Assembly (NCBI GenBank): GCA_036936605.1
Contig: JAUPFV010000003.1
Span: 153,048,997-153,112,996, forward strand
Direction: 5' to 3'
DNA length: 64,000 nucleotides
From: Limnanthes douglasii subsp. nivea
Lineage: Eukaryota > Streptophyta > Magnoliopsida > Brassicales > Limnanthaceae
Shown here: positions 21,365 through 32,212 of the stretch, one piece after another
Numbering within the stretch: the stretch's first letter is position 1
Layout: every line of letters begins with the position of its first letter
Notes under the pieces: model-generated
The model's database searches: none
What the model was told of the DNA's origin: nothing
The model's input: only the letters and a program-made list of their open reading frames with translations
Program-made: the position numbers and the translations under genes

Positions 21365-22303
21365 TGTCACAAATTAGTGCACTTGAATTATGTAGACAGA
21401 CAAAAATTTCCCACACAGTTCCCAAAGAAGCAGAAAGTTCCCACAAAGTTCCTAAAGAAGTAGACAGTTCCCACAAAGTTCCCAAAAGAAGTAGACAGTT
21501 CCCAATCAATTCACAACTATTAAATAACGTTAGTGGAGTAGTGATAGTTGTATTAAGAAGTCTGAAAGTCTCAAACGTGGGTTTGTTGATGTTAATTGGG
21601 CAGGCAATGTGAATGACAGACGGTCCACTTCAGGATACTGTTTCAATACTGGTTCAGCAACTATCTCATCGTGCAATAAGAAGTAAGACACAGTGGCATT
21701 ATCAACTACTAAAGATGAATATGTTGGAGCCACATTAGCTTCTTAAGAGTGTATTTGGCTTACAAGACTTTTTGGAAATGTTAATCAGGTACTACACCTT
21801 TCCATTTCCCTCTTTTGTGACAACGAAAGTGTCGTTAAACTTGTTGGAAATCCTATGTTTCATACTCACAAAAAACACATTGATACTCACCATCACTTTA
21901 TCCAAGAGAAGGTACTTAATCAATACATTGAGTTGAAATCTATACGGATAAATGAGCAGGTTGTTGATGGCCTTACTAAGGGTCTTCCTAAATCCAAGTT
22001 TGAAGAAATCAGAGGAGCTCTCGGTCTAGCTAATCGAAAGAATGCACTAAAAAAATGTCAAAAATTAGTGCACTCTTTAATCATGTAGACAGACCAGAAG
22101 TTCCCACAAAGTTCCAAAAGAAGCAAACAGTTCCCACACAATTCCGAAAAGAAACGGATAGTTCCCAATAAATTCCCAACTATTAAATAACGTTAGTGGA
22201 GTAGTGAGAGGTATATTAAGAAATCTGAAACTCTCAAATTACTAAGTGATGTTGGTGAGGTATTGGGAATCATATTTTTCTATATGTGTTCAAATTTGTT
22301 TCA
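21365..22303 (+). mobile_element. Collapsed copia: LTR - RNase H - LTR, nested in gypsy
   Basis: Two direct repeats start at 21365 (TGTCACAAATTAGTGCAC) and 22056 (TGTCAAAAATTAGTGCAC). They match to about 21571 and 22239. The left copy passes directly into RNase H codons, so gag, protease, integrase and RT are gone. The right LTR probably ends at 22303. The flanking 5-mers CTGCA (left) and CTACG (right) could be a decayed target duplication. Gypsy coding sequence is cut on both sides (IFDEDDLRG to the right, GPPEDAMV to the left). Confidence 0.82.
21572..22055 (+). pseudogene. copia RNase H
   Basis: Only the RNase H domain is left: VNWAGNVNDRRSTSGYCF near 21590-21645, VALSTTKDEYVGATLAS near 21690-21742, LFCDNESVVKLVGNPMFH near 21810-21860, and a 77-codon open frame from 21855 with HKKHIDTHHHFIQEKVLNQ and INEQVVDGLTKGLPKSKF. 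A few frameshifts and one stop break the first half. The C-terminal half is clean and ends at the 3' LTR. Confidence 0.88.
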
Positions 22304-22309
22304 CTACGG

Positions 22310-23880
22310 TACCTCGTAAATCGTCTTCATCAAAAATGATAAATGGAATGCCTTTCTTACCGTACAAATAGGTAGACATTTTCCCCTATGTCTGAGTATC
22401 CAAACTTACTTTGTGCCTTTTCCTTGAACTATCAGTGCTACCAGTCATAGATTCGCGCCCAAAAATGACTAGGGACTCAAAATATTTGCACAGGCTTCGA
22501 ACGTGGCCTTTCGTTCCTGGTTCTTCCACTTCCATTAAAATTATCCGACCTGAATCCATTTCCAAGTATTATGATGCATCATCAAAGTCATCAATCTTCG
22601 AATCCTGATTCATCAAATTTTCAACTTGTACATTTGGATTGGTTGGTTGTAAAGTTGATGCTATGTGATTTTTCGATGCATTACTCTGTGTTTTCACATA
22701 AGACAATAATTTCCCATTTTCAATTAAAGTTTGAACTTCATTTTTCAAGGAAATGCAATCCGCAGTATCATGACCGATATCATTGTGCTACCTGTAAAAC
22801 TTGTTATTTTTCTACTTCTTAGGCATATTGATTGGAGCGGGGCTCCTGAAATTTACATACCTTTTAGTTTTATAAAAAAAATTCAGCCACACTCTCAGTC
22901 AGTTCTGCATAGTACTATGTCTTATCCATTTATTGGGCCTCGGCTTATTAAATTGTTATGATGGAGCTTGGTTCGAATATCCTCCAGTTCGAGGTAGTAG
23001 GTTGTTGTTTCTCAAACATGCTTGCTGGGTAGAATTCGAAGATTGGACCTGATTATTTGGCACCTGCCCAAAATTCTTTTGAACGGTAGAATATTAAAAC
23101 TTGATTTGATCCTCAACTTGATCCATCGAAGCTCAAAAAGTAAAGGCTCTTCTTTTTTTTTGTTTCATTAGTCAAAACCCCTAGTAGCAGTCCCTGGCGA
23201 AAAACTATCATAATCACCAGTTCTTCACAAGCATCCAGACTTTCTTTTGTTAAAACAAACCACTACGTATAATCTTTCAGCTTTTCTCCAACTACTTGTT
23301 TGTATTGGATTATTGTATCTCCATTTCCCTCATTTTCTTACTCCCCACAAACTTTCTTCGAAAAGAAATATAAAAATCTATGAAATTGGAAATGAACCCC
23401 TCAAAATTTGGTTGTGCCATTTCAAAGTTGTTCAGTTCAAATTTTAAGAAAATGCCTGACATATTAGCATGCCATCATCCTCAAAATTCATCATGTAATT
23501 CTTAAATTGTTCGATGTGATCGTATGGGTCTTACATCCTATGGAACTTCTCTACTTTAAAAATATCAAATCGCTTCGGAAGCGTGATTGATCTTATCTCA
23601 TTTGTCAACAAAGAATTCCTCAAATCCAAACCTTGAATATACTGATGATCAGTTCTCATCACTGCATACAAATTCAGATTATCCATATTATACTGGTTTG
23701 ATGTATTTCCTTCACACCAGTTCGACTACCTCAAACATCGAGGTACACTTTCTCTTCTAGCTTCATGCTCTTTGTTAGAATTGCGAGGTTGATCTCATTA
23801 TTCTTTCGAAGGGCCTCGGTATCTTTTAAAACCAGATCCAGAGCTTTCAACAAAAATGTGATTTGGCTTAACCTTTTGCG
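22310..23880 (-). pseudogene. gypsy gag and gag/protease linker
   Basis: Minus-strand gag, right to left. Near 23860-23750: LDLVLKDTEALRKNNE. Near 23330-23180: QYKQVVGEKLKDYT and ESLDACEELVIMIVFRQGL, the retrotransposon gag pattern. A single zinc-knuckle-like segment HNDIGHDTADCISLKNEV lies near 22780-22730, followed by QTLIENGKLLSYV. The linker with EPGTKGHVRSLCKYFESL and MSTYLYGKKGIPF (22540-22340) matches the peptides at 30-230 on the plus strand. Stops and shifts are frequent. The right end meets an unrelated copia at 23883. Confidence 0.8.
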
Positions 23881-23882
23881 AT

Positions 23883-24665
23883 GAACGCCTTAGAATATTA
23901 CGTTATTTTCTAGATATTAAGGTGTCTCACTCTCCAAAATGTTATATTCTCACTCAGAAAAAATATATATCTGATTTGTTTGAGCGAGCATGACTTTCTA
24001 ATAATAGGATGGTATATACCCCTCTCGAAACCAATGCTCGGTACTCTTCGACAAACGATGTTCCTTTGTCATCCCCAAGTCTATATCGAACTCTTGTAAG
24101 GAGCTTGGTCTATATTACAGTTAGTCGAGAAGATAAATCTTATCTTGTTCATGTGGTTAGTTTGTTTGTTATTGCTTTTACATCTGTCAATTGGGGAGCT
24201 ATGTTAATGGAACTGAGTTACATAGTATTTGTCTCTGTGCCTATAGCGATACTTATTGAGATAATGATCCTCATGACTGAAAATATACTACTGTTTCATG
24301 TATTTTCCCTAGTGATTCATTAATCTCATGGAAAAGCAAGAAAGAAGATGCTGTCTCTAGATAGTCTACTGAAGCTAGGTAGCGTGCTATGTCTGCGACC
24401 ACATGTGAGAATGTTTGGTTATGATGGCTTCTTGCACTGCGAGAACAAAAGCGCTATGCAGATAGTAAATAATTTTATTATTATGTGAGGACAAAGAACA
24501 TTCAAATAGATTGTCACTTCACTCGGCATCATCTTTAGATCGGCACCATCTCGCTTCTATATGTTCCATCACATCTGCATGTTGCTGATTTTTCACGAAG
24601 ACTCAGTCAAGGGTGCAGTTTCGTTTTCTTTGTGACAAACTCTCAATGCTTATTATTTTTGCACT
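23883..24665 (+). pseudogene. Ty1/copia RT end and RNase H
   Basis: Starts inside RT: LRYFLDIKVSHSPKCYIL, QKKYISDLFERA, VYTPLETNARYSS (24010-24050) and LYRTLVRSLVYITVSRED, followed by a 104-codon open frame ending in VFSLVIH. RNase H is poorly kept; LHCENKSAMQIVNNF near 24436-24475 marks the domain. Everything upstream of the RT C-terminal part is missing. A polypurine tract and LTR follow at 24683. This is a further copia family, different from the other fragments here. Confidence 0.83.
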
Positions 24666-24682
24666 GTGAGTTTGAGAGGGTG

Positions 24683-25131
24683 TGTTAAAGATATAAGGCC
24701 AAAGATCGTTGGCTCTTTATTTATATTTAACAATATGAGCATATGCCATATGCAATTCTTACACTTTCTAATAACGAAATCCAAGATATTTTTATACTTT
24801 TTTATTTGTTCTTTAGTTAACAAAACTCTCGTCTCTCTTCATACAATTCTCGATCTTCTTTTCCATAGCTTTATGTCTTTTTTCCCACAACTCTCGTCTA
24901 TCATCCTGTAATTCGTTCCATAATTTTCATTTTTCGTTTTTGTATATTTCGTTTGTGCATCTCTCGTTCTGCAACTCTCGTCTTTTGTCTGAGAACTCAC
25001 GTCTCTCGTCTTTGTTTCCATTGTTTTGTGTTTTTAGTCTTTGTGTCACTTATCCTCTAATTCTCGTCTCTTGTACTTTTCATCCGATAACTCTCAAAAT
25101 TCTATATCCCTTATTTATTTTCAAAATAACA
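24683..25131 (+). repeat. 3' LTR of copia
   Basis: Begins TGTTAAAGATATAAGGCC after the purine-rich GTGAGTTTGAGAGGG. It ends at AATAACA, giving inverted ends TGTTA/TAACA and a length of 449 bp. The second half is a chain of irregular TCTCGTCT motifs (about 24825-25070), common in the R/U5 part of such LTRs. The partner LTR is absent. Confidence 0.7.
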
Positions 25132-25701
25132 AATTCAAAATATACAATTAATGAATCTACTGATGTTTGATTTGAGACAAATATTGATAGTTTTAGATTT
25201 TTTTCCGATTCAAAAAATTTAAACTTAATTTTGTATAAATAAGTTATTTGGGTATTATGAAAAATAAATCCATATTAAAAGAATATATGATAACTTAGAT
25301 TTTGAATATTTATTTATTACTTATATTAATATATTTATGAAAAAAATTGGTTCATTAATAATAAAAATGAAATTTTTATGTTTTATCATACTACGTGTAC
25401 TTCATCTGGATTGCAGTTTCTCTTGTTGATTTGATTAAAATATTTTTTTCTCCAAATGTTAAAAATTGAGCATTTTTCCGACGATTTGAACAAGCTTAGA
25501 GACATGATGATTCTAATATAAATTACTAAATATTAAAAATATAATTTATTTCCGGTATAAAAGGATTCGGAGACCTTATTAATGTATATATATTATATTA
25601 CATTCAGCTTGAGTTGGTAATAACAGAAATAAAGAAAACAGAACCAGACAGCTTTTAAATTTATTTGAAGACCAATCATATCTCCATACACACATTTATT
25701 T

Positions 25702-25734
<33 letters not shown>

Positions 25735-25800
25735 TATTAAATATTCATTATTTTTATTATACGGATGACAAACAACGTTTGATCACTTATAGTCATGGCT
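25132..25800. other. AT-rich spacer with a TA microsatellite
   Basis: No coding motif. It contains an almost pure TA run at about 25701-25736. It separates the copia LTR from the 3' end of the PR-1 pseudogene and would be the downstream region of that gene. Confidence 0.7.
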
Positions 25801-25801
25801 G

Positions 25802-27391
25802 ATCAATAAGGTCTCTGGCCAATAAAGTTTCCAGGAGGAGAATAGTTGCAGGTGATGAAGGTTCCACCATTGTTGCATCTTACCTTTGCACACCCTAGAC
25901 GGACCGAGTTCCTCCAGACAACTTGGGTGTAATGCCCACAAACCTTTCCTGGAGCACATGCGTTAGAATTGTAGTTTTTTTTTTTTTTGGTATAAAAAGC
26001 TTTAAAATTAATAATAAAATGTTGTACATGAGTTCGGGAGGCTGGTGCCTCATTACAGTGCTTAACCCTGATGGTTTGAGCATGCTTCTAAAATTTAGAT
26101 TAAATTACAATTGTGCTATGGCGAGGTTTGGCGGGTAGCAGGCTAACCGGTGAACCTGGCTTTTGTTCCTTTGAAACGATATCGGAGATCGGATAGTACA
26201 TGATGGGCTAGGCTTGTGAAGGGGGATTGTTTATTGTTGAAGATTCTGTCGTTCCGTTCCCTCCAAATGTAGTAGACTGTGGCGCAGAATGCCGTTTTCC
26301 AATGGGCTTTGTCGTTCGATGTGTTGTTCCAAGTGCATGCTTGCTCGAGCCACCGGGGCCAGGAGGGAGGGGGTAATGGGAAAAGAAGTTTTTGAGCGAG
26401 TGATTCCCAAATTGCGCTGGAGTATTGGCATTGGGCCAAGAGATGTTCTGGCGTTTCGTGTGAGGTTTCACATAAAACACAGGTCGGGGGGGAGTCCAAT
26501 CCCCACGAGATGAGTTTATCTCGAGTAGTGAGCTTGTTTTGAATGGCAAGCCAAGTGATGAAAGAGTGTCTGGGGATGGCATATTTGTGCCAGACTAGCG
26601 AAAACCAAGGGATCTTGTTCCTGCTTGGTCTGAGGCAATTGTAGGTGCTACTTATGGAGAAGGTTAGGCGATGTTTGTTGGGAAGCCATAAGAATGAGTC
26701 TTTTGCCTGGGAGGGGGGGGGGAAGGTTTTGAATGGCTGATGCTATTTCCAATAGGGAGGGGTTGAGAATTCTGCTGGGGGATCTGGCCTGTGGGGGCCA
26801 TCTCCATCGGCCACTTTGGTTGAGGTCTTTTACTGTTGTTAAGTTTCTGAGGCGAGAGAGGGATTGGATAGATTGTCCGTATCGGTTAATTAGAGAGGTG
26901 GGGAAAAGCCACGGGTCATGCCAGATGGAGGTATCTTCTCCGTTGCCGATTTCGACTCTGTAGAGTTTGGCTGCTATTGGACGGAGGTTGAGGATCTTTC
27001 TCCAGCTCCAGCTCTCATTAGGGGGTATGGGTAGTGTCCAGAAACATTTGTTTTTTATTTTTTCCGTTGTAATCCGATATATCGTTAACCCATAATTGCA
27101 CCGCACTCGTCCCATCCCAGACATGTCTCCACTGCTCCATGCAATGTTCTCGCCATAAGGCCTATTTGATGAATGGACAAGGCTGCAATCTCCCATCCTT
27201 TGATTTGCGTAATTTTGTGCGTACGCTGCGACAGTGGCGTCCGAAAATAGAGGACCCACACCTACAGCTGCACGAGCTCTGTTATGGGCGTTAAGGTAGT
27301 CTTGGGGTGAGTCTTGGGCATTGGAGGAAAGTGCTAGGGTTAAAGCTACCACAAAGAAAGAAATCGTAAATTACATATTGACAGAAGCCAT
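25802..27391 (-). pseudogene. PR1: PR-1 (pathogenesis-related protein 1) pseudogene, split by a LINE
   Basis: Secreted CAP-domain defence protein, now broken. The start ATG is at 27391 (MASVNM), but codon 7 is a TAA stop. The signal peptide continues as [17 protein letters not shown], then the mature part [48 protein letters not shown]. An extra 5 bp (ATGGG, near 27110-27118) shifts the frame; after it [15 protein letters not shown] continues to 27066. A LINE follows (25977-27065). The gene resumes with [38 protein letters not shown] and a stop after GQRPY (25802). Outside the insertion all parts of a typical intronless PR-1 are present in order. Three independent lesions make it non-functional. 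Confidence 0.93.
25977..27065 (-). mobile_element. 5'-truncated LINE inserted in PR-1
   Basis: Non-LTR retrotransposon 3' end. Minus-strand reading: [32 protein letters not shown] (about 27010-26880), AIPRHSFITWLAIQNKL (26590-26530), then the zinc-binding domain after RT, PPTCVLCETSHETPEHLL (26495-26440), and VYYIWRERNDRIFNN (26280-26225). It ends in a 14-nt A run (T run on plus, 25975-25988), the poly(A) tail. Only about 1.1 kb of the 3' part remains; endonuclease and RT core are missing. The PR-1 codons are continuous across the insertion, with only AAC shared at both edges, so no long target duplication is evident. A frameshift near 26650 shows that the LINE itself is dead. Confidence 0.9.
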
Positions 27392-27460
27392 TTTCTTGTA
27401 TTTTTTTTTTTTTTTTTTTTTGCGTTTGTATGTTGAGACTTGTGAGTAGAAAGGATGGCC

Positions 27461-27468
27461 ATTTATAG
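27461..27468 (-). promoter_or_regulatory. TATA box of the PR-1 pseudogene
   Basis: Minus strand CTATAAAT at 27468-27461, about 70 bp upstream of the ATG at 27391. The stretch between is pyrimidine/adenine-rich, including an A run of about 18 (27404-27421), consistent with a short 5' untranslated region. Confidence 0.6.
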
Positions 27469-27479
27469 GTATAGATTGT

Positions 27480-28460
27480 TTGAAAACTTGGATAGTGGAA
27501 ATTTCTTCTAATGGCGAATGATCACATTTGATAATTGCTAAGAGATGACTTAAAAACTAGGAGTCTTTCGCCGAATATCTATATTATTTATTTCTGAAAA
27601 TAAAACTTATCTAAACTTGCAAAAGAAAAAAACTATTGGACCGACACTTTTCTCTAACATTCATAACAATATTATATATGCCCCAAAACAAATATTTATA
27701 GATCATTAAAAAAAAAGTTAACATTAAGGTAGTGTTATAGATATTAATACGTGCATCCTTATATGTTTGATTTTTTATGTAGAAATATATAGATTTAGTT
27801 CGAACTTTTCATGCATTTTATTAAACATGTTTTAGAATATCTTTTAGATATTTTGATGAATATTTTATTCTCTATATATTTGTGACTGTTTCAAAACCAT
27901 TTTAAAAATGAAAAAAATGGACGAGCTTGTTAGTAAGTCAATTATATATATAAAAAAAGTTAATTTACTAATAGTCATGTTTTTAAAATTTTAAATGTAA
28001 ATTTTTTGTTAGAAAAATTGGATCATATCATTGAAATTGAACCGAATCTATTATCATAAATTTCGATAAATATAATCGATTGTCATCATGCAACGGTATT
28101 TACCTAATACTTATTAGATTATATTTGTTAATATAGGTCTCTTCTAGTCTGGTAAAAAATTAATGTCCAAAATCACGAATATGAAATTAGGTTAAATCTC
28201 GGTCACAAATTAATTTTTATGAAATTAGTCTTAGAACTTATAAGTTTAGTCTGAGTAGTTCATATTTTGCACAATTCTTCACATAAATCAAATCCGATTT
28301 CTACATTTATACCTCCATAATGAGTTTTCTTTATAAGTCTAATTTATATTTAATTATATATTAATATAATTAATCTGACTACTTGTTAATTATATCTGCT
28401 TATAACAATGCCTAAATATATTATTATCGTATCGGTCCATAATTTTTTCAATAATCTCCT
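27480..28460. other. No recognisable feature
   Basis: AT-rich upstream flank of the PR-1 pseudogene. No convincing coding sequence, terminal repeats or tandem array seen. Regulatory elements of PR-1 may lie in the first few hundred bases, but nothing is distinctive by eye. Confidence 0.5.
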
Positions 28461-28469
28461 ATTTGGATG

Positions 28470-30070
28470 ACCATATGTTACTAAAAATATATATGTATAC
28501 TTCAATAAACGTTCAGATTTTATTGTCAATCTGACAACTCAACAACCTCGTATATGATCAATGAAGGATAAAACACTAAAAAAATTTCCTCGGAATGTGA
28601 ACAATCGGACGCAACAATAATCACGTTATTACGACTAATCAATTACATGGATCAATTATGGTGTGTAACATAAGAATAATTTAAAGAGTAATCACACATT
28701 ATTTATTCATAATTTGTCTTACCTTAGTCAACATCTACTAAAATAAGTTATATTATTCTATAGACTTTAACTAAACCATATATTTCAATAAACCAAAATA
28801 TATAAAATTAAACTACAAATATGTGTCCTTTTATTTGTTACTTATACGAGAGAGTCCATTTTTACCTATTTATAATTGTTCATCTTGAGACTATATACAT
28901 AGATTTCAATATTGTCAGCTACTAAAACATTTTACAACTTTCCAATCTCAAATTTTGTCGTTGGATAATGATTTAAAATATTTTATCACCTTTTGCAATA
29001 GAGTTATTAAAGGGCGTACTAAAATTTTAAACTTAGTACAACTTAACCTCTGATGTTAATAGTCTTAACTAAGTTTCGTCCTATAAGAAAAACAAGATAC
29101 AGTGTGTATAGAATTAATCCTTCATGGAAAATATAACTTTTTGATACAAATGACTATTTATGTCTTTTCATATTATCCATAGAACTTTGTTTGGTTTTGT
29201 AAATCCACATGCAATCTTTTTCCCGTCACGTAATGAGACAAGTTCTCATACTGTGTTGTCTTGTATTAATTTGTACTTTTCATTATTAATATTAATCGAC
29301 AAGTAAGAATTATGACATTATGGAAATAACCAAAAACTTTATGTTATTGAATATACACTATACTATCAAAAGATATTGTTGTTTTCAGACTTAGTGGATC
29401 TACTTAAGGGCACTACTTATTTTGGATATTTTTTTAGAAGGTATAGTTTAATTTTTTTGAACAATTTCATTTCGTTCTCTCGTTGGAACATAATATTCAC
29501 TTGAGTGACTTATGTTATAACCATACTTCAATAAGTGAAATTTAAAACTAATCCTCTAATACTTGAGAATCAATTGACCAACAACATTCTTTTGGACTTA
29601 TATATTTTCTTTATGACCATTCTATAGTAGAACCGATATGTTGGCATGATGCCTCACTTATTATTGTTAAAACTTTTATAATTTTTCTTCAAAATATAAA
29701 TCTATTCATAAATCGCCCCCCTCAAACTCAACATCCTCACGAAATTTTATTGTTCATGTCTCAAAACTATTACTAGTGGAAGGAACAAAAAAACTCATAA
29801 CTCTTTGCCTCTACTTTAGGTGGACACTCCAAAATGCTTCAAACCAAGTTTGTGCCCATTCTAGAACTCATATAGGATCATAACGGTTGTCTTAAAAATA
29901 GCTCTATTAAGAATATAGTCGGCACATTTGATGGATTTACCCTATAATGATAGTAGTAGATTTGAGTTACATAGCACACTTCTAACAATATACTTTAGTT
30001 TTTGTTCTCGACTCTAAAGATACTTACCATATCCTTTAAACAAAACCCTCTTGTAAAAAGAACTAACGAT
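28470..30070 (-). pseudogene. Very old Ty1/copia fragment (3' noncoding, RT start, integrase end)
   Basis: Recognised mainly by nucleotide similarity to the minus-strand copia at 48.9-53.4 kb. Stretch 28600-28740 (AACATAAGAATAAT) parallels 49080-49200; 29190-29290 (GAGACAAGTTCTCATACTG) parallels 50745-50830; 29705-30060 parallels 51235-51610, where the minus strand reads FREDVEFEGG at the integrase end. A degenerate RT start lies near 29215-29130. No frame is open for more than a few dozen codons. Order and orientation agree with one deleted minus-strand element. Confidence 0.55.
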
Positions 30071-30793
30071 AACAAATCAAGCTAAAATGTCACCGATATG
30101 TAATGAAGTTACATTAAATTCATCGTCACGAATGTGATAGCCTATAGTTTGATTACCTTATATTGACATAAAACATATCAAACATAGCGTAAATTTTGAT
30201 ATAAATTGTTATTTATATTTAGGCCTAAAGTATACCATATCTTATTAGTTAGGGAAACCAAAATTCATACCATTTGAACAAATTTGTATCATTCCAAATG
30301 TAAAGATTCAGTTTAAAGATTATATAACGTCATGTGGCTTGGATTAGAGCGGGAAGGTTTTCTCATGCCCAAGGTTGTGTAATGTAATAAAAAGATCAAT
30401 AAAACAATTTGACCCCAATAAATTGGTAAAAAATTTGATGAAATGTCAAAATTGTGTATATGGATAAAAACATTAAATTCAAAAGAAAGCGTTGAAAATA
30501 ACACTTAATCCCATCAAGTAAAAAAACTTTTGAAACTAGACCAAAAACAAAGTAATACGAGTATACGACCCATATAATTTTAAAAAATATAAATAATATA
30601 CATCCTAATAATAATTAAACATCAAACACCTATCATGGGCAGATTTAGAGGGGATATTAGTATGCCCAGGACAACCCTGAACAAAAAAATGAGCTTATAA
30701 TAGTGTTAAAGAACTCTAGTAGTATACCTTAGATCTGGAGTTCAAGACCTCCTAGATACCAAAATCTATGTATTTTTTACTCTTTTATTTTTT

Positions 30794-31240
30794 CTTCCAT
30801 CAATGTTTGCTTTATATTCTTGGATGAATTTTGATTGCTTATTTCATTGCGGATCAAAATCTAGGTATTTTTTACTCTTTTCTTTTACATTTCTTTATTT
30901 TTACTATTTTCTTTTACATTTCTTTATTTTTTCTTCCATTAATGTTTGCTTTATATTCTTGGATGAATTTTGATTGCTTATTTCATTGCGGATCAAAATC
31001 TAGGTATTTTTTACTATTTTCTTTTACATTTCTTTATTTTTTCTTCCATCACATTTCTTTTTTTTCTTCCATCAATGTTTGCTTTATATTCTTTGATGAA
31101 TTTTGATTGCTTATTTCATTGCGGATCAAAATCTAGGTATTTTTTACTCTTTTCTTTTACATTTCTTTATTTTTTTCTTCCATCAATGTTTGCTTTATAT
31201 TCTTGGATGAATTTGGATTGCTTATTTCATTGCGGATCAG
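30794..31240 (+). repeat. Tandem repeat inside the hAT element, 4 units
   Basis: Four copies of a segment starting CTTCCATCAATGTTTGCTTT at 30794, 30933, 31076 and 31187. The copies share the core ATGAATTTTGATTGC...CATTGCGGATC and differ in the length of the pyrimidine-rich spacer. The short frames over it (91 and 93 codons) just repeat a Phe-rich peptide and are unlikely to be genes. Confidence 0.9.
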
Positions 31241-31769
31241 TATACGAATGAACACAAAGGCTTGCAAGTAATATTATTTTACTAGAATAATTTAAAGGGT
31301 TTGGTTGAGCAAATCAGTGTCATTATGATATTTTAGGATATTTTGTATCTATTTATTTGTAATATTTTGTATTTAAACAAAATATTGTATTGAGTTTTTT
31401 AAAAGAAAATTAACTTGAAATATAAAATAACTGTACGTATTTTTTGATTGAATATTTTCATTAAATTCTTATATGGAAATAATATTTTTGTATAAGAGAA
31501 TAATTAAGTAAATTACTAATTTGTATTTTCAAATATGAGAATAATTAACAAATTACTTAAAATTACCGATTCTTTAACACTTATAATATTTTTATATCTT
31601 ATTTATATTAATTGATTTATGATTCTTTCAATATTACTTATTTTTTATTTTTTATTAATTGATTTATGATTCTTTAGCAAATTTTGTAATATTTTGTATG
31701 TAAAAAATATTTTATATTTAAGAAAATTATTGTACTTATCATTTTTAAGCAAATTACTGTCTTGTTTGT

Positions 31770-32040
31770 AAGACTCTTGTTCATAAAAAATACAAGATAT
31801 TTGGATTTGTGTACACACTTTTCAAGCTAATTTTTTCATTACCGATTGTTATCGCAAGTGTTGAGCGAGTATTTTCTTTTATGAAATATGTGAAGAATGA
31901 ATTGAGAAATAGATTGGTCAATCTATGACTTAATGATTGTTTAGTGACATTTGTAGAGATAGAAGTATTTTCTACGGTTGATGACTTCCTTAGTATCTTA
32001 ATCGTGTTTCCTATAAATCTTTTCAAGACATAAATAAGAG
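31770..32040 (+). pseudogene. hAT transposase C-terminal dimerisation domain
   Basis: Plus-strand reading: VYTLFKLIFSLPIVIAS, VERVFSFMKYVKNELRN, then after a stop LNDCLVTFVEIEVF and VDDFL. This is the conserved hAT family dimerisation motif (xLxxLPIxxASVERxFS, NDCLVTxxE). One stop (NL*LND) lies inside it. Only about 90 codons are left of a protein normally of 600-800 residues. Confidence 0.85.
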
Positions 32041-32212
32041 GAGAATTCATTTGCGCTTGGGCTATACTATATTTTAATTTTAAGCTGTAATAAAAATATT
32101 TACATATTTTTATTATGAGATATTTAAATAGTTATCTTTTATTGAAAATTTTTACATAATATTTTTTCAGCATACCCTAACTTTTAGTCCTGGATCCACC
32201 AGTGATACCTAT

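Larger units (their letters stand above)
19340..23880 (-). mobile_element. Tat-type Ty3/gypsy element, minus strand, with a nested copia
   Basis: Runs right to left: gag (23.88-22.31 kb), protease (21.36-21.06), RT (20.69-20.14), integrase end (20.13-19.62), and a 3' untranslated region at about 19.56-19.40 whose minus strand reads GTTTTAACGAGGCGTTAT, typical of the gypsy 3' noncoding region. The downstream tandem repeat and antisense ORF A probably belong to the same element, which would then extend to about 17.0 kb. The copia at 21365-22303 is inserted between the end of gag and protease. Most of RNase H and the first half of integrase are deleted. No LTR was recognised at either end. Confidence 0.8.
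30634..32204 (+). mobile_element. hAT transposon with transposase remnant
   Basis: Flanked by ACACCTAT (30626-30633) and ATACCTAT (32205-32212), 7 of 8 matching, as expected for hAT 8-bp target duplications. Ends are imperfect inverted repeats: left CATGGGCAGATTTAGAGG, right (reverse complement) CACTGGTGGATCCAGGAC. The sequence near the right end is typical of plant hAT elements encoding TTF-type (zinc finger MYM 1-like) transposases. Inside are a 111-143-bp tandem repeat (30794-31240) and the C-terminal dimerisation domain of the transposase (31770-32040). The rest of the transposase is missing or unrecognisable. Confidence 0.8.

Noticed and set aside
24820..25090. Tandem repeat of TCTCGTCT
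   Set aside because: Irregular spacing with no fixed period; better described as a pyrimidine-rich LTR region.
26143..26963. Overlapping ORFs on both strands as host genes
   Set aside because: The minus strand matches LINE RT and zinc-binding motifs; the others are shadows in GC-richer sequence.
30831..31251. Two overlapping ORFs of 91 and 93 codons
   Set aside because: They only translate the tandem repeat of the hAT element into repeated Phe-rich peptide.
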